Part shown: positions 30,288 to 36,600 of the stretch, one piece after another | Layout: each line of letters begins with the position of its first letter | Position numbering within the stretch: the first letter of the stretch is position 1 | From: Microbacterium sp. 13-71-7 | Lineage (GTDB): Bacteria > Actinomycetota > Actinomycetes > Actinomycetales > Microbacteriaceae | Direction: 5' to 3' | DNA: 36,600 nucleotides | NCBI RefSeq assembly: GCF_002257455.1 | Contig: NZ_NCKN01000006.1 | Location: forward strand, 1 to 36,600 | Made by a program: the position numbers and the translations under genes | Notes under the pieces: model-generated | What the model was told of the DNA's origin: nothing | Database searches by the model: none | What the model saw: the letters and a program-made list of their open reading frames with translations, nothing else

Positions 30288-31655
30288 ATGGCACTGAAGA
30301 CCGCACGCACGCCCGTGACGCTGGAGACCGGCGCGCCGCTCATCGACATCGACCGCGTGACGACCTCGTTCCCCTCTGCCGACGGCACCACGCTCAACGT
30401 GCTCTCGGAGGTCTCGCTCACGCTGCGCAAGGGCGAGATCGTCGCCCTGCTCGGCAAATCCGGATCGGGCAAGTCGACCCTGCTGCGCACGATGGCGGGG
30501 CTCATCGCGCCGACGACGGGGGAGGTGCGCTACCGCGGCGAGCGGCTCGACGGCGCGAACCCGGGCGTCGGGATGGTGTTCCAGTCGTTCGCGCTCATGC
30601 CGTGGCTCACGGTGCAGGCCAACGTCGAGCTGGGGCTCGAGGCCCGCGGCGTGCCCGCGGCGGAGCGCACGGAGCGCGCGCTCGCCGCGATCGACGTGAT
30701 CGGCCTGGACGGTTTCGAGTCGGCGTATCCCCGCGAGCTCTCCGGCGGCATGCGCCAGCGCGTGGGCTTCGCGCGCGCCCTGGTGCTGCGTCCGGACGCC
30801 CTGCTCATGGACGAGCCGTTCTCGGCGCTCGACGTGCTGACCGCGGAGAACCTCCGGGGCGAGATCATGTCGCTCTGGGCCCAGCCCGAGTTCCCGACCT
30901 CCGCCATCTGCATCGTCACGCACAACATCGAGGAGGCGGTGCTGCTCGCCGACCGGGTGGTCGTGCTGGGATCCAATCCCGGACACGTCAAGGGCGAGGT
31001 GCCGATCCTGCTGCCGCGGCCGCGCGATCGCCGCAGCCCGTCGTTCGAGTCGACGATCGACGCGCTCTACGCGATGCTCACCGACACGGAGCGGGTGCCG
31101 ACGTCATCGGTGGTGCCCGCACCGACCCCGCTCAGCCACCCGCTGCCGGACATCACCGTGGGCGGGCTCGCCGGCCTCATCGAGATCGTGCACGCGCACA
31201 ACGGGCAGACCGATCTGCCCGATCTCGCGGACGAGCTGTCGTTCGAAGTGGACGACCTGCTGCCGCTCGTGGACGCCGCGCAGCTGCTCGGGCTACTCGA
31301 GGTCGAGGGCGCGCAGGCGTTCCTCAGCGACGGAGGGCGGGAGTGGCTGACCGCCGACATCCAGTCCAGCAAGGAGCTGTTCGCAGCGCGGGCGGTGCAG
31401 AGCGCTCCGCTCATCCGGACGATCGTGAAGGCCCTGGAGAACAGCGACGACGGCGCGCTGCGCGACGACTTCTTCCTCGACCTGCTGCGGCGGGGCTACA
31501 CGGCCGAGGACGCCCGCAGGCAGCTCGACATCGCGATCGACTGGGGGCGCTACGGGGAGCTGTACGACTACGACGCCGACACCGGGGAGCTCGTGCTCGG
31601 CGAACTCGCCGCCGAGGCGGAGCGGCACCTGGCGGCGGGGAGCGCGCCGGACTGA
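30288..31655 (+). CDS. ABC ATPase with C-terminal AAA-associated domain
   Basis: A 455-residue ATPase. Residues 1-270 are a NitT/TauT-type domain: Walker A G-K-S-G-S-G-K-S-T (56-64), F-Q-S-F-A-L-M-P-W-L Q-loop, L-S-G-G-M-R-Q-R signature, L-L-M-D-E-P-F-S-A-L-D Walker B, and V-T-H-N-I-E-E-A. Residues about 290-440 form an extra domain (V-G-G-L-A-G-L-I-E-I through G-R-Y-G-E-L-Y-D-Y-D) of the AAA-associated C-terminal kind found in this transporter type. AAGGAGG gives a strong start. It partners the fused permease. The C-terminal domain may sense substrate, but that is inference. Confidence 0.88.
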   Translation: MALKTARTPVTLETGAPLIDIDRVTTSFPSADGTTLNVLSEVSLTLRKGEIVALLGKSGSGKSTLLRTMAGLIAPTTGEVRYRGERLDGANPGVGMVFQSFALMPWLTVQANVELGLEARGVPAAERTERALAAIDVIGLDGFESAYPRELSGGMRQRVGFARALVLRPDALLMDEPFSALDVLTAENLRGEIMSLWAQPEFPTSAICIVTHNIEEAVLLADRVVVLGSNPGHVKGEVPILLPRPRDRRSPSFESTIDALYAMLTDTERVPTSSVVPAPTPLSHPLPDITVGGLAGLIEIVHAHNGQTDLPDLADELSFEVDDLLPLVDAAQLLGLLEVEGAQAFLSDGGREWLTADIQSSKELFAARAVQSAPLIRTIVKALENSDDGALRDDFFLDLLRRGYTAEDARRQLDIAIDWGRYGELYDYDADTGELVLGELAAEAERHLAAGSAPD

Positions 31656-31673
31656 GCGTCGGGGTGACGTTCG

Positions 31674-31760
31674 CGCGACGGATGCACGACCCCGTCACGG
31701 ATGCACGAGGAGAACGCAGGATCCGTCGTGCATCCGTGATCCGGTCGTGCATCCGTCGCG
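31674..31760. repeat. 35-bp-arm extragenic hairpin
   Basis: Arms 31674-31708 and 31726-31760 pair at 32 of 35 positions around a 17-nt loop. Each arm holds two copies of GGATGCACGA. It starts about 20 bp after the ABC ATPase stop and may end that transcript. No gene is seen in 31656-31849. Confidence 0.8.
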
Positions 31761-31812
31761 TGCGGCAGCCGGGCGACGGGGCCGTGGATCAGCCGCCCGT
31801 TCGGATCCGGGC

Positions 31813-31843
31813 TTGACCCTGACGTGACGTGAGGGGCGAGGCT
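31813..31843 (+). promoter_or_regulatory. MerR-type promoter with 19-bp spacer
   Basis: TTGACC (31813-31818) and GAGGCT (31838-31843) are 19 bp apart, the elongated spacing typical of MerR-activated promoters. The dyad CCTGACGT-G-ACGTGAGG (31818-31834, one mismatch pair) fills the spacer. The start codon follows the -10 by 6 nt. The second gene of the unit is itself a MerR regulator. Confidence 0.65.
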
Positions 31844-31849
31844 GGCCTC

Positions 31850-32389
31850 ATGAACGACTACTACGACGCCTTCGAGATCAGCCCTGTGCCTCCGCCGGGT
31901 CCGGACGCGGTGCCGCCGGAGCCGTACCGCGGCATCTACGGCATGCCCGCCTTCGTCACGGTCCCGACGACGGATCTGGACGCCTCCGTCGCGTTCTGGA
32001 CCCGGGGTCTGGACTTCATCGAGCTGTTCCGCACACCGGGTCGCGTGGTGCACCTGCGCCGCTGGGCCTTCCAGGACGTGCTGCTCGTGCGGGCCGACGA
32101 GGTGCAGGAGGAGACGCCGGCGATGACCGTCGGTTTCTCCTGCGTGATGCAGCAGATCGAGCCGATCGCGGCGGCCTGTCGCGCGCTCGACCCCGACGCG
32201 GTGCAGGGGCCGACGGACACGTTCTGGAACACCCGGGACGTCGAGGTCGTGACGCCGGAGCGCGTGCGGGTCGTGTTCACCGCGGCCAAGCCCTATGTGC
32301 CGGAGAGTCAGGGAGCCCGGAATCTCGCGGCGATGGGCATCACCGGGCCGGTCGGCGCGGACGGCGGGCAGAATGAGGAGGATGACTGA
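31850..32389 (+). CDS. VOC-family protein in a MerR-controlled unit
   Basis: A 179-residue VOC-fold protein with a 30-residue N-terminal lead (M-N-D-Y-Y-D-A-F) before the fold starts at A-F-V-T-V-P-T-T-D-L-D-A-S-V-A-F-W. Metal-ligand histidines and glutamates of the dioxygenase branch are not clearly in place, so a ligand-binding (bleomycin-resistance-like) role is as likely as catalysis. It overlaps the merR gene by 8 nt and sits directly behind a MerR-type promoter. Pairing with a TipA-like drug-sensing regulator suggests it sequesters or modifies what the regulator senses. That is inference. Confidence 0.75.
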   Translation: MNDYYDAFEISPVPPPGPDAVPPEPYRGIYGMPAFVTVPTTDLDASVAFWTRGLDFIELFRTPGRVVHLRRWAFQDVLLVRADEVQEETPAMTVGFSCVMQQIEPIAAACRALDPDAVQGPTDTFWNTRDVEVVTPERVRVVFTAAKPYVPESQGARNLAAMGITGPVGADGGQNEEDD

Positions 32390-33209
32390 ACGCCGGATCC
32401 TCGACGCCCCGGGCGTGCGGATCGGCGACGGCCTGACCGTGGGCCGCGCCGCGGACGTGCTCGGCATCACGGTGCGCACCCTGCACCACTGGGACGAGAT
32501 CGCGCTGGCCCGCCCGTCGCTCCGATCGACGGGCGGGTACCGCCTGTACACGACCCGCGACCTCGAGCGACTGCAGCGGATACTGCTCTACCGCGAGCTC
32601 GGGCTGGGGCTGGCCGCGATCCGCGCCCTGCTGGACGATCCGAGCGCCCAGGCGCCCGCGGAACTGCGACGGCAGCGGGAACGGATCCGGGAGCGCATCG
32701 CCCGGCTCGCGCAGCTCGACACCGGGCTGGAGCGGATGATCGCCGCGCACGAGCGCGGGGTGCTGCTCACCCCCGAGCAGCAGGTCGCCGTGTTCGGCCC
32801 CGACTGGGACCCCTCCTGGATCGACGGCGCGCGAGCGCGCTGGGGGGCCACGCCGCAATGGGCGCAGTACGCGGAACGCTCGGCCGAGCGTTCCGCCGAG
32901 GAGTGGAAGGCGATCGCCGACGCCACGGCGGACTTCGAGCAGGCGCTCGGTGCGGCCTTCGACGCCGGCCTCGGGCCAGGGGACGCCGCCGCGGATCGCC
33001 TCGTCGATCGCCATCGCGCGGTGTTCTCGTCCTACTTCCCGCTCAGCCGGTCGATGCAGGTCTGCATGGTGCGGATGTACGCCGCGGATCCGGGCTTCGC
33101 TGCGCACTACGACGGGATCCGACCCGGACTGGCCGCCTGGTTCCGCACGATCGTCGATGCGAACGCCCGCGCGCACGGCATCGATCCCGACGCCGCCGCC
33201 TGGGAGTAG
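32382..33209 (+). CDS. MerR-family regulator with TipAS-like domain
   Basis: A 275-residue regulator. The MerR HTH is at about 18-60 (T-V-G-R-A-A-D-V-L-G-I-T-V-R-T-L-H-H-W-D-E, then R-S-T-G-G-Y-R-L-Y), followed by the dimer helix. Residues about 160-275 match the TipAS antibiotic-recognition domain (W-K-A-I-A-D-A-T-A-D-F through M-Q-V-C-M-V-R-M-Y-A-A-D-P-G-F-A-A-H-Y). TipAL of Streptomyces binds thiopeptides and related drugs through this domain. The ATG overlaps the VOC stop; AGGAGG directly abuts it with zero spacing, unusual, so expression probably relies on coupling. Confidence 0.85.
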   Translation: MTERRILDAPGVRIGDGLTVGRAADVLGITVRTLHHWDEIALARPSLRSTGGYRLYTTRDLERLQRILLYRELGLGLAAIRALLDDPSAQAPAELRRQRERIRERIARLAQLDTGLERMIAAHERGVLLTPEQQVAVFGPDWDPSWIDGARARWGATPQWAQYAERSAERSAEEWKAIADATADFEQALGAAFDAGLGPGDAAADRLVDRHRAVFSSYFPLSRSMQVCMVRMYAADPGFAAHYDGIRPGLAAWFRTIVDANARAHGIDPDAAAWE

Positions 33210-33243
33210 GGACGACCGCCCGAGGATCGCCCCGGCCTGGCGC

Positions 33244-33320
33244 AGCACCGAGAAGCCCGCCCCGGCCGATGAGCGCGGAATGCTCTCCGGGCCGCGCGGC
33301 GCGTCCTGATCGGAGGCTGA
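33244..33320 (+). pseudogene. Relic of a TetR-gene 3' end
   Basis: These 77 bases match the last 75 bases of the TetR gene at 27766-27840 with four substitutions, one 1-bp deletion (which shifts the frame) and a 3-bp insertion before TGA. In one frame it still reads S-T-E-K-P-A-P-A-D-E-R-G-M-L-S-G. No start or HTH precedes it. It lies in the 33210-33333 gap, which holds nothing else. Confidence 0.8.
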
Positions 33321-33333
33321 TCCGGCTCGCGGC

Positions 33334-33948
33334 TCAGCTCCGCAGGGAGAGTTCGGCGCAGCCGGTCACGATGCGGGCGTAGCCGAGGAGCAGTTCGCGC
33401 GCGCGTCGCGGACCCGCCGAGCCGTTGCCGCTGATGATGTGCATCTCGTAGGCGTCTTCGAGCGCGACGAAGTTCTGCGCGAGGTCGATGATGGGGCCTG
33501 CCAGGTGGAAGTGCCCCTGGGCGACGCCGAGTTGCAGCGCCGAGAAGTAGAGAGCGACCTGGCGGTCGTACAGCGCCTGCAGCAGCGAGGCCATGTTCGG
33601 GCTGCCCCTGCGGAACAGGTCGACGTCGTGCATCGCGATGACCAGCGCATCGTGCTGGCTCTGCGGCACGCCGGCATCGATCATCGCGGCGAGCTGATCA
33701 CGCGCGTCCTCGATGTCGGCGAGGGCCTGCAGTCGCGTGGTGTAGAACCGCTCGCACGCCCAGCTGTAGACGTCGCTGATCAGCTGGTCGAGGTCGTTGA
33801 AGTGGTAGTGCACCGTACCGGTGGAGACCCCCGCGCGCTCGGCGACGTCCTGGATGCGCAGATTCGCGATCCCGCGATCGCGGATCGCGTCGAGCGTCGC
33901 CAGGATCAGCTGGTCGCGACGCTCCGCTGTCTTCTTCGCGCTTGCCAT
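33334..33948 (-). CDS. TetR-family regulator divergent from an APC permease
   Basis: A 204-residue TetR protein with HTH at 31-57 (R-I-Q-D-V-A-E-R-A-G-V-S-T-G-T-V-H-Y-H-F) and a helical C-terminal domain of a BetI-like length. It is divergent from the permease-peptidase operon across an AT-rich 169-bp gap and is the likely local repressor. No ribosome site precedes the ATG; GAGGAT stands 6 nt upstream. The ligand is unknown but probably the transported amine or peptide product. Confidence 0.85.
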   Translation of the reverse strand: MASAKKTAERRDQLILATLDAIRDRGIANLRIQDVAERAGVSTGTVHYHFNDLDQLISDVYSWACERFYTTRLQALADIEDARDQLAAMIDAGVPQSQHDALVIAMHDVDLFRRGSPNMASLLQALYDRQVALYFSALQLGVAQGHFHLAGPIIDLAQNFVALEDAYEMHIISGNGSAGPRRARELLLGYARIVTGCAELSLRS

Positions 33949-34017
33949 GCGCCCATCCTCTCAGGGCGGGCGGTCCGCTGTCGGATCCGACCGGATTCGG
34001 CCCCAAATGTTTCGAGT

Positions 34018-34051
34018 TTGATTCGTCAGTCAGAATATTGCATTGATTCGT
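34018..34051. promoter_or_regulatory. Direct repeats in the TetR/APC intergenic region
   Basis: TTGATTCGT occurs at 34018-34026 and 34043-34051, 25 bp apart, in unusually AT-rich DNA between the divergent genes, so these may be regulator sites. A TTGACT (34074-34079) lies 17 bp before TACCCG, a weak candidate promoter for the permease. Confidence 0.4.
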
Positions 34052-34117
34052 TGACTTAACAGGGCGCGTGCTTTTGACTGGGCAATCAAATATCCATACC
34101 CGACGAAAGGCTCGAGG

Positions 34118-35590
34118 ATGAGCGACGGATTGCAGGAAGAGCTCGGCGAGGCCGCCGGCGCGCGGGGGGCGAAAGCTCCGGGGATCATCCCCGAGGCGGG
34201 GAAGTACCCACAGCAGCTGTCGCGTGGGCTGACCTTCAAGGAGAACATCCTGATCACGCTCTCGGCCGTGACGCCCGCGTCGAGCGTCTTCATCATCGTG
34301 CCCGCGATCATCAACGGCATCGGCGGGGCATCGGCGCTCGCCTTCCTCATCGGCGCGCTCGTCGGCGTGTTCGTCGCCTTCTGCTACGCCGAGCTCTCCA
34401 GCGCCTTCCCGATCACGGGCGGCGAGTACGCGTTCGTCGCGCGCACGCTCGGCAAGCCCTGGGGCTTCGGGCTGTTCCTGCTGAACCTGGTCAGCGGCGT
34501 GCTGATCATCGGCGTGATCGCCTCGGGCGCGGGGCAGTACCTCGGAGTGCTCTCCGAGGCGCTCGGGGGCGGGTGGGTGGGGATCGTCGTGATCCTGGTG
34601 ACCACCGTGATCGCCTGCCTCGGCATCAAGACCAACGCGTGGGTCACCGGCATCTTCCTGATCCTCGAGATCGGCGCGCTGGTCGTGCTCACGGTGGTGG
34701 GCTTCCTGCACGTGAGCCAGCCGATCTCCACGCTGTGGACGGTCGCGACGAGCGGTCCGGGAGGCGTGCTCGTGAGCGCGTCCGCCGGCCTCGTGGTCTC
34801 GTACACGGCCACGGCCCTGTTCGCGTTCAACGGCTACGGCGCCGCGGTCTACTACGCCGAGGAGACCAAGAACGCCCGCTCCACGATCGGCCGCGCGATC
34901 CTGTGGTCGCTGCTGATCGCCGTGGTCGCGGAGATCGTCCCCACGATCGCCGTGCTGCTGGGCTCGAAGGACCTCGCGGCGCTCGTCGCGTCGCCCTCGC
35001 CGATGACGCTGTTCCTCACCGAGCGCGCGGGGCCCGTCGTCAACACCCTGGTCAGCGTGGGGATCGCCGTCGCCGTGATCAACGCGGTGCTCGCGATCAT
35101 CCTGCAGTTCGGCCGGACCCTGTTCTCCTCGGCGCGGGATCGCTCGTGGCCCGACGCGATCAACCGCCCCCTGGGGCGGATCCACCCGACGCTGCGCACC
35201 CCCGTGGTCGCGACGATCATCGTCGGGGTGATCGCCGCGCTCTGCCTCTGGCTCGTGCCGTTCAACGTCCTGCTCGTCGCGACGAGCGCCGGCATCGTCA
35301 TCCTCTACGCCCTGGTCGGCCTCGCCGCGTTCGTGGGACGGATCAACCACACCACCGACGCCGCCGAGTACCGGATGCCGATGTGGCCCGCGGCGCCGAT
35401 CCTGATGACGCTCGCGACGCTCGTGATCCTGGTGATGAGCCTGATCGCCGACTGGGTCCCCGTCGCGGTCGCGGTCGGGATCTTCGCCGTCGGTCTGCTC
35501 TACTACGCGCTCTACCTGCGCGGGAAGCCGGATCGCTGGACGCTCCCGCTGCCCGCGGACGAGGAGCTCGAGGACGAGGTGCGCGGATGA
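34118..35590 (+). CDS. APC-family amino-acid/amine permease
   Basis: A 490-residue APC-superfamily transporter with about 12 spans and hydrophilic ends. The N-terminal lead (about 35 residues) ends in L-S-R-G-L-T-F-K-E-N-I. I-N-G-I-G-G-A-S-A and I-T-G-G-E-Y-A-F-V correspond to the unwound TM1 and TM3 region of the LeuT fold, and a Y-A-E-E-T-K motif follows TM6, as in many amino-acid/polyamine permeases. Substrate cannot be read. The stop overlaps the start of a P1 aminopeptidase (ATGA), indicating uptake and hydrolysis of related compounds. AAAGG lies upstream of the ATG. Confidence 0.88.
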   Translation: MSDGLQEELGEAAGARGAKAPGIIPEAGKYPQQLSRGLTFKENILITLSAVTPASSVFIIVPAIINGIGGASALAFLIGALVGVFVAFCYAELSSAFPITGGEYAFVARTLGKPWGFGLFLLNLVSGVLIIGVIASGAGQYLGVLSEALGGGWVGIVVILVTTVIACLGIKTNAWVTGIFLILEIGALVVLTVVGFLHVSQPISTLWTVATSGPGGVLVSASAGLVVSYTATALFAFNGYGAAVYYAEETKNARSTIGRAILWSLLIAVVAEIVPTIAVLLGSKDLAALVASPSPMTLFLTERAGPVVNTLVSVGIAVAVINAVLAIILQFGRTLFSSARDRSWPDAINRPLGRIHPTLRTPVVATIIVGVIAALCLWLVPFNVLLVATSAGIVILYALVGLAAFVGRINHTTDAAEYRMPMWPAAPILMTLATLVILVMSLIADWVPVAVAVGIFAVGLLYYALYLRGKPDRWTLPLPADEELEDEVRG

Positions 35591-36600
35591 GCCGGGCACG
35601 CGCGCACGATCTCGGACTGGTGCGCGGAGGGACCCCAGGCCCGCACAATGCGATCACCGATGTGCCGGGCGTCGAAGTCGGGTACACCACTCTCATCGAG
35701 GACGGCGGGGCGGCCGTCGTCCGCACCGGCGTCACCGCGATCCTGCCGCGAGGCCGCGCCGGCGCCGGAACCCCCGTCGCCGCCGGGGTGCATGCGCTGA
35801 ACGGCAACGGGGAGATGACCGGATCCGTGTGGATCGCCGAGTCGGGGAGCCTCGGCACCCCGGTGCTCATCACCAACACCCATTCCGTCGGCGCCGCGCA
35901 CGAGGGCGCGATCCGCTGGATGCTCGACGTGGTCCCCGGGGCAGCGGATCAATGGCTCCTCCCGGTCGTGGCGGAGACGTGGGACGGCCGGTTGAACGAC
36001 ATCAACGGCCTGCACGTGCGCCCCGAGCACGCCGTCGGCGCACTGGACGCCGCCCGGACGGGGCCCGTCGACGAGGGCGCCGTCGGCGGCGGCACCGGGA
36101 TGATCTGCTACGGGTTCAAGGGCGGATCCGGGACCGCGTCGAGACGGGTCGTGCTGGGCGACGCCGAGTACACGGTCGGCGTGTTCCTGCAGGCGAACTT
36201 CGGCGAGATGTCGGAGCTGACGGTGCGCGGAGAGCACGTCGGGCCTGCGCTCAAGGCCGAGTCCGCGACGGAGGCGAACGCGGCGGCGGCACCTGCCGCG
36301 GCGGGTCCGGCGATGCCGCCGCAGGGAGCGGGCAGCGTGATCGTGGTCGTGGCGACGGACGCGCCGCTGCTGCCCGGACAGTGCACGGCGATGGCGCGGA
36401 GAGTCTCGCTGGGCCTCGCGCGCACGGGGACCGCGGGATCCCACTTCTCGGGCGACATCTTCCTCGCCTTCTCGACCGCGAACGCGGGTGCCCTCGCCAG
36501 CCGCTTCCCCGCCCCTACCGGCTCAGCGCCCGCTCCTGCAGCAGCTCCTGCACCCGCTCGACCGGAAGACCGCGCACGCTCTGCCGATGTCCGGCGGTGT
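35587..36600 (+). CDS. DmpA-like P1-family peptidase, C-terminus doubtful
   Basis: The frame opens at 35587 and runs off the right edge (338 codons visible). P1 peptidases (DmpA, BapA) self-cleave to expose an N-terminal Ser and release N-terminal amino acids, including D- or beta-residues. N-terminal T-P-G-P-H-N-A-I-T-D-V-P-G-V, I-T-N-T-H-S-V-G, G-G-T-G-M and the cleavage site Q-G-A-G-S are present; the nucleophile is Ser250, the same number as in DmpA. Coupled to the permease by ATGA. After about residue 309 the sequence becomes Pro/Ala-rich, third positions lose their GC bias, and the frame runs opposite a plausible minus-strand gene, so the last third of the beta subunit may be lost or frameshifted. 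Confidence 0.78.
   Translation, partial: MSRARAHDLGLVRGGTPGPHNAITDVPGVEVGYTTLIEDGGAAVVRTGVTAILPRGRAGAGTPVAAGVHALNGNGEMTGSVWIAESGSLGTPVLITNTHSVGAAHEGAIRWMLDVVPGAADQWLLPVVAETWDGRLNDINGLHVRPEHAVGALDAARTGPVDEGAVGGGTGMICYGFKGGSGTASRRVVLGDAEYTVGVFLQANFGEMSELTVRGEHVGPALKAESATEANAAAAPAAAGPAMPPQGAGSVIVVVATDAPLLPGQCTAMARRVSLGLARTGTAGSHFSGDIFLAFSTANAGALASRFPAPTGSAPAPAAAPAPARPEDRARSADVRRC
36515..36600 (-). CDS. C-terminal end of a minus-strand gene (partial)
   Basis: On the minus strand a frame enters from the right edge and ends at TAG (36515-36517), reading G-H-R-Q-S-V-R-G-L-P-V-E-R-V-Q-E-L-L-Q-E-R-A-L-S-R. Its third positions are almost all G or C, as in real genes here, while the overlapping forward frame of the peptidase is not. 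Too short to name a family. Confidence 0.45.
   Translation of the reverse strand, partial: TAGHRQSVRGLPVERVQELLQERALSR

Noticed and set aside
34051-34056. First TTGACT upstream of the APC permease as a -35
   Set aside because: Seventeen bases downstream lies only a second TTGACT, not a -10. The second hexamer is the better candidate and is itself weak.

Overview
The window is very GC-rich (around 70%), densely packed, and reads as Actinomycetota, most likely Microbacteriaceae and close to Microbacterium. Supporting signs are the strong G/C third-position bias, DtxR/IdeR-type iron boxes, many starts that look leaderless (a -10-like hexamer about 6 nt before the start codon), and intergenic repeat families of a type I associate with this group. 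The assignment rests on sequence character, not on a database search. No integrase, transposase, tRNA, rRNA or CRISPR array was seen. This looks like chromosomal backbone with accessory regulators and repeats.

Layout. 1-6425: end of a CPBP-type membrane protease overlapping an M20 peptidase, an MFS exporter, then an MMPL exporter divergent from a MarR regulator with an operator-like site between them. 6485-9796: a PhnB-like VOC protein, an RtcB RNA ligase preceded by a possible leader ORF and intrinsic terminator, two paralogous VOC proteins, and a small membrane/coiled-coil protein. 9972-15261: RidA, then an iron-siderophore module in which a siderophore-interacting reductase is divergent from a binding protein, two permeases and an ATPase, with two iron boxes between. 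15289-22234: AlkA-type glycosylase, a winged-helix regulator lacking a receiver domain with a long leader and two overlapping mini-ORFs, a small GNAT, and SbcD-SbcC. 22253-27840: thiolase, GlmS, a small unknown protein, a repeat-filled gap, and an acyl-CoA dehydrogenase divergent from a TetR regulator. 27857-31655: ArsR-type regulator divergent from a fused double permease and an ATPase with a C-terminal extension, with no binding protein. 31850-33209: a VOC protein and a TipA-like MerR regulator behind a MerR-type promoter. 33244-33320: a relic of the TetR gene 3' end. 33334-36600: TetR regulator divergent from an amino-acid permease coupled to a DmpA-like P1 peptidase running off the window, opposed by the end of a reverse-strand gene.

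How the genes work together. Five regulator-target pairs can be read directly: MarR/MMPL, iron regulator/siderophore genes, TetR/acyl-CoA dehydrogenase, ArsR/ABC transporter and TetR/APC permease plus peptidase. The MerR-VOC unit looks self-regulated. The most unusual points are an iterated palindrome (GGATCC, often CGGATCCG), possible leader-ORF control of rtcB and of the winged-helix gene, and several minisatellite or hairpin repeats between genes.
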